Assembly: GCA_016758905.1 (NCBI GenBank)
Contig: JAEPQZ010000021.1
Location: forward strand, 300,168 to 364,167
Direction: 5' to 3'
Length of the DNA stretch: 64,000 nucleotides
DNA from: Umbelopsis isabellina
Taxonomy: Eukaryota > Mucoromycota > Umbelopsidomycetes > Umbelopsidales > Umbelopsidaceae
The translations under genes and the position numbers were made by a program. The notes beneath the pieces were generated by a model. That model had not been told where the DNA came from. It was given only the letters and a program-made list of their open reading frames with translations, and ran no database searches. Each line of letters begins with the position of its first letter. The stretch's first letter is position 1. This document shows, piece after piece, positions 55,713 to 64,000 of the stretch.

Positions 55713-57068
55713 ATGCCGGCTTTTGGTACCGATGAGAAGCCTGCTGATACCAGCTACTATGAATTGTTGGGCGTAGAGCCCACAGCTGACGATGCTAAGA
55801 TTAAAAAAGCCTATAGGTAAGCTCAGTCCGCAGCGTGACATTTTGATAAAGGCAAATTGCTGACACTTGCGTTGGTTTGTAGAATTATGGCCATTGTAAG
55901 TATGATGCTCTTGGATGCAAGACAATAACTTGGTGGTGCTGTTGCTCACTTTTTGAAATTTTCTATCGCCTCATAGAAATACCATCCCGACAAAAACAAG
56001 GCACCAGATGCTGAAGAGAAGGTAGAGTTAGATATTGCCAAGACACAGCAGAAGATGACATGTGACTGACATAAGTATGATTCAGTTTAAGCAAATTGGA
56101 GAAGCTTACCAAGTCTTGAGCGACCCTCAACTTAGAGCTCATTATAACAAGTATGGTAAAGATAATGAATTAGCCCCCGAAGGTGGATTTACAGACCCAC
56201 AAGAATTTTTCCAACAAATGTTTGGTGGCGATGCCTTCCGAGGTAAGAATTGACAGTGTGTTGATGTGTAGTCGATAGTAAAGGGTATCGTTATCAATAT
56301 TGCTACGTTGCAGGCATTATTGGCGATTTGACAGTGGGCGGTATGTTTGCTGAAGCTCAAGAGGCGGAAATGCAAGAAACTGAAGAATCGACTGAGGTGG
56401 ACAAACAAAAGAAGAAGTATACCGGTCCTAGCAAGGAGCAGATGGAAAAGATGCAGGAGCAGCAGCGAGAAAGAGTGAAGAAATTGGCGGAAAACTTGGT
56501 CCACAAGTTGTCATTGTACACTGAGGGCCAATCAGACGACGAGCAGACTGCTGCATCTTTTGAGGAACAAATCAAAGTAGAAGCCGAGAAATTGAAGCAA
56601 GAGAGCTACGGGTTAGAGTTGCTTCATTCTATTGGTTTGGTGTATTCAAGCAAGAGCAAGCAGTTCCTTGGTATGAAAGGAGGAGAGCTTCCACGCGTTT
56701 TCCAAAGTTTGAAAGAGAAGAAGCATATTATGGGCGAATTGTGGTCAACATTAAAGAGTGCCATGGCAGTCCAAACTACCGTTGAGCTGATTCAAAAGGC
56801 TGAAGAGCAAGGTTTGGATCAAGCCGAACAACTCAAACTTGAGGAGGATGCTACCAATAAGATGTATGCTGCCATATGGCAGTCTTCCAAGTTCGATGTC
56901 GAGCAAACACTTCGTCAAGTATGTGACCTGGTTCTGCTCGATAAGGCTATTCCACAAAATGTTAGACGAAAGCGCGCTGAAGGTCTTAGACTGGTGGGCT
57001 ATATTTACAAGCACGCCGAAGCAGATAAGCCCGTAACCGATCTGCTTGTCAAGACTAGAAAGCGTTAA
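55713..57068 (+). CDS. DnaJ-X domain Hsp40, Caj1/Djp1-like
   Basis: Exons 55713-55816, 55883-55895, 55977-56021, 56086-56242 and 56314-57068 give 357 residues. The J domain is split over the first four exons and has HPDK intact. The second exon is a 13-nt microexon that supplies RIMAI, joining KKAY to KYHPDKN as expected for J domains. A DnaJ-X domain (PF14308 type) fills the second half, with LLHSIGLVYSSKSKQFLG and RRKRAEGLRLVGYIYKHAE. Caj1 and Djp1 act in protein import to peroxisomes and at membranes. There is no zinc-finger region and no CAAX box. Confidence 0.92.
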
Positions 57069-57913
57069 TATTAGCTGTGCATTATTTTTTAAAATAAACC
57101 TAATTAGCATGATTATAAATGAGAAACAGCGATTTTCATATAGGCGTCAAAAGAGGTTTAACTTTGGGTTGTTCACATGGCACTAATAGCCTAAAACTTG
57201 CCATACTTCTGGGTTGGAAAGCGACTGTAAGATATATATGACCTGTTAAGATTTTTAATGTGAAGAGGCTGATATGAATTACTGACATTTTTGGCTGTGT
57301 TGTGATTCATAGGTCAAACCCGAATGCTATTCCTTTGATCAAATCTGATATTAGCCGGCAATACTCGCTGACTGCACATGGGTTTTTCGGCACTCCGAGA
57401 AATTGACAAAATAGGGTGGAGTTTCAATGGATGAAAAATTTAAGGTTGCGGCACATAATCCAAATACACCATAACAGATCAAAAATTAGGCACCAAAGTC
57501 CCTTTCATTGATATATAATAGTAACAAACATCGACTATAACAGAAATGAACTATTACAATATGCAAAGGCTCAAAAAGATGTGGATTTCTGCTTTTGAAT
57601 GTTGGTGACTAACTCTGAGCGATTAGGTTCTCAAAGTGTGAGAATCTTGTGACTTGCCATTACAAACTTGCCTTCTGCAAACACTGAAGTTACATTGATA
57701 CAAACTACCTAATATTGATTTCAAGCACCATAATTGCACTCGAAATTCATTCAAGATCCTGATGATATCAAGTACGATGCTTTGGTGAAGCAGCAGTGTG
57801 AATTGTAGGAGTATTCTTAGCTGAGTGATCGGCTGAGAGCTAACAACATGTCCATTATTAATAGCCAGCAGGGGTATTTATTACCAGTCATTTTATCGGA
57901 ACAAAAAATAATT
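57069..57913. other. Intergenic, 845 bp
   Basis: AT-rich spacer between the DnaJ-X gene and the MFS carrier, both on the plus strand. No gene, RNA or repeat was recognised. An upstream in-frame ATG at 57848 would extend the next gene by 22 codons. Confidence 0.35.
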
Positions 57914-59615
57914 ATGGCTTTCTCTTTTCCAAAACTTCCTAGCTCACCACTGATATCGTGTACCGCTGGGGCAGTTATACTGTGGTTGTTTTTTGGTGTT
58001 CGACAATCCTTTGGCTTATTACTGATACCAATCACCACTGACTATGGATGGGGCAAGTGCTATGTTGATCTTCAGTTTCAAAGCTAGATCAGGCTCTTTG
58101 TTAATGCTTAATATCTGCAGACCGAAGCACATTTTCCATAGCTGCCGCATTATTACAGTTGTTTTGGGGGCTCAGCCAACCATTCATTGTCTTCTTGGCA
58201 GAGAGGCGAATTGGCTTTGGAAAAGTCATTTTTACTAGCTGCATAGTCTATGGTGTTGGAGTGCTTATTTTACACTTCTGCACTGCTTCCCTGGGACCTT
58301 TGTTCATTGTGGCTATGGGCATCATTGTTGGAGGTGCAGCTGGCGGAAATAGTTTCCCAGTTGTTCTCGCTTCGATAGGGAGACAGTTCCCGCAAGGTAG
58401 TAAGAAGCAAGCTTTGGCCTTTGGGTTCGTTTCCAGCACTGGAAGCTTGGGTCAAGGATGCTTTCTTCCTATAACCAATGTCATGATCCAGCGAATGGGA
58501 TGGAGAAATACTCTTCTGGTACTAGGTATGTGCTTATGCAAAGCGACGCTGGTGACTTGCACATGCAAAACTAATCTAAGGGTATCTGCTGCTTTAGCCA
58601 TCCTTTGCATAGCAGTTTCCCCACTAGCTATTTTCCTACGTTCGGTAGAGCAAACACCATCGGAAGCTATAACAAAGCCAATAGAGACTAATGAAAATGA
58701 CAAATCAGAAGATAAAGAGCCAAGAGCCAATGAACTCAGCAGCCTAGAAAAGGCAGAGGTTGTTGAAGAAGAAATGATATCGAATCAACCGCAGAGCATT
58801 GGTGCTGCTTTAGGGGAAGCATCTAGATCACTGACTTTCTGGTTGATTGCAATTGGCTTCTCTGTTTGTGGCTTCCATGTCAGCTTTCTTGCTACCCACC
58901 TGCCAGCTTATTTGAACGGTCGAGGTATCGACGCTAGCATCGCTGGTAAGATGGAATTTTATAGCAGCCGCGCGACATGCAGTATCACTAACATTCGAAA
59001 TAGCTTGGTCGGTTTCCATTCTTGGTTTTGGTTCTTGTTTCGGAACAGCTGTTATGGGATGGCTTTGCTCTAAGTATCGGCCAAAATATCTCTTAACTGG
59101 TCTTTACTGGTGTAGAGCTCTTATGCTAGCTATCTTTTTCTGGGTTCCACTTTCCATGACGACTATATATGTTTTCTCCGTGATATTTGGAGTAAGTTTT
59201 ACGACAAAACCACTTTCAGTTTATGTGAGATTCTGTTCAAGTGCTTATATTTTGTCTGCAGGTTTTATGGCTATCAACTGTTCCGGTCACAACCAAATTC
59301 ATTGGCGATGTGTTTGGATTTAGGTACTTAGGAACGCTCACCTCCTTAACCTTCATTGGTAAGTTATAGGCTATAGATTTATCTATTCGTCAGAACCAGT
59401 CTCAAACAGACTCTTACATAGGACACCAAATCGGGGCCTTTTGTGGAGCATACATCGGCGGAGTCGAATATGACGCTTCAGGCTCTTACAACCACATGTG
59501 GTATGCGAGCTTTGCCTTGGCGCTATTTGCTGGATGTGCAAACTTTTTCGCTAATGACACTACTCTGCGAGGACATCATCCGCAAAGAGTCAAAGAAAGT
59601 GATTCAGAAATGTAG
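57914..59615 (+). CDS. Monocarboxylate-transporter-like MFS carrier
   Basis: Exons 57914-58052, 58121-58525, 58598-58945, 59004-59191, 59262-59358 and 59422-59615 give 456 residues. The layout matches fungal MCT-family carriers: FFGVRQSFGLLL in helix 1, DYGWDRSTFSIAAALLQL across the first junction, Gly-rich helices 4-5 (GIIVGGAAGGNSFPVV) and a hydrophilic central loop. The late loop FGFRYLGTLTSLTFIGHQIG is also conserved. The first intron has a GC donor (GCAAGT), without which DYGW and RSTFS cannot join. The substrate is unknown. Confidence 0.88.
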
Positions 59616-60945
59616 TCAGACAATCTGAATATCATACCTCAATTTCACATCATATACCCCCTGGAACGATAAAGATAGGCAATAATACGCGAGCTGGGCT
59701 AGTTGACTTGCTTAAAAGGAGGCTCAATCGCCATCACAATGTTCCGAGATATATAATGATCCTATCAAAATAATTTACTAGTACAGATTAAAGTCATTGA
59801 GACCCAAATCATTAAGCTACTTAGCTGAATATTGCTTGCCAGTTGACACTTCAAACAATCATCAACATGATACATATCGGTATTCAGATGATTTAGAATT
59901 GCTCCAGAGGTTGGTCGATAAATAATAGCGTCACTGGCTAGATATGAATACGTATTATCAAAGGCGTTCGCCAATTTTTGTTGAAAGCCTCTAAGCTCGT
60001 TGGGCCGAAAGCTTGTACTTTATAAGATATACCAAGCAACAACTTTTTCAAGGTTCGGAGTATGTAATACCTGTATCTCTGGTACCGCCCTATCATGAGT
60101 TACGCTTCAAAGAGTACTGTCTCGCCGTAGAAGCCTCTACAATTAAACTTGCTGGGGAGGTATAGTTACCATTAGAGTAAGTTAATCCTCTGACGCACAT
60201 GGAATTAATATATAGAACCGCACTGAAACTAGCATGAAAAATCAGTTGAATATTTACCATGAACGGGATGACATGAAATTTGGTTAGAAGACATTATTAG
60301 ATTTCCCCATCCATCATAAACATACACTTAGGCTTTTAATAGCTTCTTCATTTGCGTTTGAACCCTTGTGTAATGGTACCGAAACATTGGAGCAAACTGC
60401 TTGAATTTCTCAGTGTTTTTTTTGCCTAACTCACTATTATGTCCATTTTTAGCGTGGGCCCTTGGTCGGGTTTGTCGGCTTACTTGTCATTGCGCTATCG
60501 TGCAAAAACAGCTGTTTAGCACACCAATCAATATTCATCCAATGATAGGTCAGTTTAGCCACTGATACTGCCATATTTACCAAAGCCATCATAACTTCCA
60601 ATTTCAAAATATCATTGAATCCGGTAAGTATGCAGTGGAGCTATTGGCATCCATATCGTTTATTGACTTGAGTAGCCAGATTTTGAATCGCCAGTCTGCA
60701 ATAGCATGAAAGTTGTAACCTGGGTATAAGCCAGTCCCGTGTCACAGCATCTTTTGTGGTACATTTACCTCTTTTTGTAACACCATATAATCTTTTTTTA
60801 ATTTCTTATGTTACTCCAAGCTTCTATTTTGAGCATATTCGACACTTTCATGTGCATATGTATCGACAGCCACCTGTTAAAAACATATATAAGAAGGCTA
60901 TTTCGTTCATTTTATTATGATCATATCACAGTCAATACCTGAAGT
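59616..60945. other. Intergenic, 1.3 kb, start of the gene-poor subtelomere
   Basis: No recognised gene. One 69-codon minus-strand frame (59765-59974) is open but has no support. The 3' end carries the promoter of the secreted protein gene. Confidence 0.4.
60886..60893 (+). promoter_or_regulatory. TATA box of the subtelomeric secreted-protein gene
   Basis: TATATAAG lies 60 nt upstream of ATG 60946, the expected place for a core promoter with a short leader. Confidence 0.55.
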
Positions 60946-61616
60946 ATGAAGCTTGCCATCCTGTCTGCTATAGTGGCCCTATCAGCCACCACGGTTTCTG
61001 CCAGCTCCAATGGAACTATTTATGTCTACGCTGACGACATTGCACATCCCAAGACTACATTCCTCAAGAAAGGCTCCAATAATCATCTGGTGACTGATGG
61101 TGCTGCTTGTAATGGAAAGAAAACTTTGCCTGGAACAGGAGGCGCGTTATCAGGTGTCCTGATTGACATGCCTAACCAATGGGATTTCAATGGTGCACAC
61201 GATAACGAAATAAGACTTGGTAAGGAGAAAATTAAAAACGAAGCATGATTTCAAGCACCTGTGTATTGATAACTACTTCGAATGCAGGTTACATCAAAGT
61301 CGGTAAAAAATGCCTTACACTCACCAAGGGACACCCTTTGAGCCTTGCTGCTTGTCCATCGTTTACCGAGGAAGTTAAGGTCGGCAACAAATTTGCGTGG
61401 TTTCATGATTCACGCAGCAGTGCATGTTGGGCGTATGGTGGTGATGCTGATGCTGACGAGGATAAAGGTCTTACTCTTGCTGTCCAAAACCTTCAAACCA
61501 AGGGCAAGACCCTCAATGGTGTTGTTATACCAGATGACCTTGATAAGAAGGCTTTCATTGGACTTGGCAGTGTAAACATAGGTAATGCCGGCCATACACC
61601 TACCGGATGCAAATAA
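60946..61616 (+). CDS. Small secreted protein, unknown function, telomere-proximal
   Basis: Exons 60946-61219 and 61288-61616 give 200 residues. The signal peptide is clear (LAILSAIVALSATTVSA). The mature part has six cysteines and no anchor: one in GAACNGKK, then KKCLTL, LAACPS, SACWAY and the final TGCK. I do not recognise a domain. It is the last intact gene, about 2.4 kb before the telomere array and next to a pseudogene; small secreted proteins in such positions are often fast-evolving. Confidence 0.75.
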
Positions 61617-61839
61617 GCGTTATTATAACCTAACGTACTGCAAATAAAATCTTCTCACTGTTCATATGCCTATCAATTTATAAACTGTATGTGACATATA
61701 ACTGCTACATTAATTGGCCTTTTCGAGGTTTGAATAATCCCGCAACTTCCAGCCGCCTATATCCTCCTTTGAAAACCTAGCTAAAAAACCAGGTATTCGG
61801 AGGTAACAGAGCATTCCAGCAACATTATGAAGAATTGAA
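61617..61839. other. 3' flank of the secreted-protein gene
   Basis: Short AT-rich spacer before the monooxygenase pseudogene. Nothing recognised. Confidence 0.3.
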
Positions 61840-62700
61840 ATCCCTAGTTGCATTTGAGGTATTCCAAATCGCAACAGCGATGGGCTTACGTTTTGAATTT
61901 CGTTGATAAATGGTCATAACATCTTTCGTAGTTCGTAAATGCCCCGAGAGATTTTGAGTATTCCGGTTAATCTCTCCAGCTAATACAAATGCACCAACGA
62001 GGCTGGCTGTGATACCTTGCCCATTGAACGGAGATGGACAGTATGCAGCATGCCTAAGAGAACAACGCGGCTTTCGTACCACTTGTCGGTACATACATGA
62101 ACGATTTCCTGGCAATAGAAGCTTTCGTTGTTGCCATACCCTCAATGAACCGATCCGTTTGCCATCCTGATCTAGAAAACTTCTGGGCCCAAAATTCTAT
62201 TTGCTTTTCAATTGGTGATTTAGGAATTCTAAGTTCCTCTGAATCATCTCTAAGCGCGAAATAGACTTGAGTTTCCGTTGCGTTGTGGCTTCTACACATA
62301 ACCATTCATCCACCAGAGCTATTCAAGCCTTTGTAAATATTACTGTCAATTTCGGTTCGAGGTATAAACCCAATATGCCTTATACATGCGCAATCTTTTC
62401 AAAGGTTCCGGAGCATTAGGTGGCAAAATGGCTTTCCGAACTCGAGAACCTTGACGATCCGCCCCGACTACGATATCAAAAGTATCAACCTGACCGTCCG
62501 AAAAGTCTGAAACGACTCGGACGTCGTATTGCTCGAACTATACATACATTTGCCGAAAATACAATACATTTCTTCGTTGGTAGAATCATAGAGTATACGT
62601 ACAACATCCCCACGCATAATCTCAAATTCAGATATTGAAGGCTTAGAACTTTTATTTCTCTTATTAGCCAATCGAGGGCTGTCTTATAAAAAACAGATGT
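61840..62700 (-). pseudogene. Decayed FAD-dependent monooxygenase gene
   Basis: Read on the minus strand, consecutive family blocks lie in order but in different frames. At about 62640-62540 there is SEFEIMRGDVVRILYDST, the substrate-side strand region. At about 62490-62350 there is DTFDIVVGADRQGSRVRKAI, containing the DG-type FAD/NADPH motif, ended by a stop. At about 62070-62000 there is HAAYCPSPFNGQGITASLVG, the second FAD motif, whose usual GD has been lost. At least two frameshifts and one stop separate them, and the N-terminal GXGXXG region was not found. The family is that of aromatic-ring hydroxylases (PF01494 type). Confidence 0.75.
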
Positions 62701-63070
62701 CCCTTTCACTATGCAATGCTTGTAAATCAACTGCAGTCTATCATTGAAAGCACCTACACAGCGCTGATAACAAATTGCCAATAATACGAGTGTTAATGAA
62801 ACGTTTTTTTCGGTGACTTCTACCAGTTAGAAAAATTTATAACTACATTCTGAGAAATGTACAAAATATAGGCCTACTTTATTCTTGACATCTGATATGG
62901 TACACATAAGCACAATAAAACATAAAGCACTAAAAAGAGGATACAGGAACCATAGAACACGAGAATATAGAAACAACTAGAAGATAGGGAATAGTACATA
63001 GGTTTAAGAACGCACACATTACAAGTTAGAAATAGAATTATGAGACATACATATAAGATATACAATAAAA
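62701..63070. other. Subtelomeric spacer
   Basis: AT-rich sequence between the pseudogene and the telomere-like repeats. From about 62880 on it already has TAGGA/TAGAA-type words. No gene was recognised. Confidence 0.35.
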
Positions 63071-63074
63071 AAAT

Positions 63075-63885
63075 ATAGATTATGACGACAGGATTTAGAA
63101 TTCTAGACTTTAGGATTCAGACTCCAGGGGTTATGAAGTTAGGAACTTAAGATTTAGAATTTAGGATCAAAGAATTAGGACATGAAGAATAATAATTATG
63201 CCGTAGACATAGAAAGTTAGGATCGAGGCTTTAGATATAAGCGTTAGGATTTAGAACATAAAGTGCGGAATGTAAAAATTCAAGTCTCAGGCTTTAGACT
63301 TGAGACGTTAAGATTAAAGAATCAGGATTAAAAATGTATGATATAAAATTTAACATTGAGGACGTTAAGATTAAGACTTACAATTTAAGATTTAGCATTT
63401 AGACTTCATCATTTAGGATATAGGGTTTACTATTTGGAATAAAAGATAACGTTCAAGGATTACATAAATAGGAAATAGAATATAAGGTTTAAATATAATA
63501 TATATCTATATATATATAAAAAAATAATTAGAGTGTATGATACAAGATATAGGATATAGAATTTAGGGATTTAGACATTAAGGCTTAGACTAGAAAAATG
63601 CATACGTGACGATTGAGGCTGTAGGGTTTTAGAATTTGCAATTTAGGACTTAGGCTTTAGAGTGTATAAAGTTTAATATTTAGAATAGAAAAATGTATAA
63701 CATAGGAATAGCATTTAAAGTTTAGAAAATAGAATATAGCCTTTAGAACTTAAGGTAAGGAAGACAGGGTAGAATGTAGAATTAAAATATACGGGCTAAG
63801 GTTTAGAATTTAGGATTTAGGATTTAGGGTTTACACTTTAAGATTTATAATTTAGGGTTTAGGATTTAGGATTTAGGGTTTAAGG
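63075..63885. repeat. Degenerate telomere-like repeats
   Basis: Words such as TTTAGGA, TTTAGAA, TTAGGA, TTTAGACT and TTAAGATT recur every 6-15 bases. Their match to TTTAGGG improves toward the right end (TTTAGGGTTTAGGATTTAGG near 63851). This reads as old telomere sequence decayed by mutation. No reading frame of note. Confidence 0.85.
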
Positions 63886-64000
63886 TTTAGGGTTTAGGGT
63901 TTAGGGTTTAGGGTTTAGGGTTTAGGGTTTAGGGTTTAGGGTTTAGGGTTTAGGGTTTAGGGTTTAGGGTTTAGGGTTTAGGGTTTAGGGTTTAGGGTTT
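63886..64000 (+). repeat. Telomere, perfect TTTAGGG array
   Basis: 115 bases of uninterrupted TTTAGGG units (over 16 copies) run to the end of the window. The G-rich strand points 3' to the right, as required at a right chromosome end. The 7-base unit differs from the 6-base TTAGGG of most filamentous fungi. Confidence 0.97.

Noticed and set aside
1-64000. CRISPR array, rRNA or tRNA genes
   Set aside because: No regular spacer-repeat array is present, and I saw no rRNA segment or convincing tRNA B-box with a cloverleaf. The tandem repeats have no unique spacers. A tRNAscan run would be needed to exclude a tRNA fully.

Overview
The window is a fungal chromosome end. Most genes carry short GT-AG introns (about 50-90 nt), and the gene set is typical of fungi: chitin deacetylase, a Crh-type GH16 wall transglycosidase, a Cdc8-length tropomyosin, Imp2, a Ugo1-like carrier protein and a secreted GH13 amylase. 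The AT-rich composition and family mix suggest an early-diverging fungus, most plausibly Mucoromycota; this is inferred, since no phylogenetic marker was tested. The right edge (63886-64000) is a perfect TTTAGGG telomere array read toward the chromosome end, preceded by about 0.8 kb of decaying telomere-like repeats.

The left 17 kb is repeat territory. Two long direct repeat units (about 330-6765 and 10260-17045) share a nearly identical 3.75-kb core with much more diverged flanks. The core holds degenerate ~190-bp repeats, hairpins with the shared loop AGTTGACAA, two ~0.7-kb elements with terminal inverted repeats, and a polypurine minisatellite. The tail of a further unit seems to start the window. 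Between the two units lies a 3.4-kb island with one intronless flavin amine-oxidase-like gene (8332-10086).

From 17.6 to 59.6 kb the sequence is gene-dense, about one gene per 2 kb on both strands. Mitochondrial functions: Ugo1-like protein, Imp2 protease subunit, Arh1 ferredoxin reductase. Cell wall and secretion: GH16 Crh-like enzyme, chitin deacetylase, YcnI-like GPI protein, a 29-cysteine secreted protein and amylase. Transport: an MFS_1-like and a monocarboxylate-type MFS carrier. Cytoskeleton and trafficking: tropomyosin, a 993-residue coiled-coil protein, a Lu7TM/PTM1 protein, a CUE/PPxY protein and a kelch protein. Nucleic acid and proteostasis: Apn1, an Alba-domain RNase P-like subunit, a Gon7-like KEOPS subunit, a Ydj1-type Hsp40 and a DnaJ-X Hsp40. 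A thioredoxin-fold/F-box fusion and a nuclear-looking LRR protein complete the set. Several pairs are divergent with short shared promoters (PTM1-like/Imp2, tropomyosin/Ydj1, CUE/Gon7).

The last 4.4 kb is subtelomeric: a small secreted protein of unknown function, a decayed FAD monooxygenase pseudogene, degenerate telomeric repeats and the telomere. I reconstructed exon structures by hand from splice sites and reading-frame phase. Exon sums are divisible by three for every gene given a full model; the 5' ends of the Alba, Apn1 and thioredoxin/F-box genes are uncertain.
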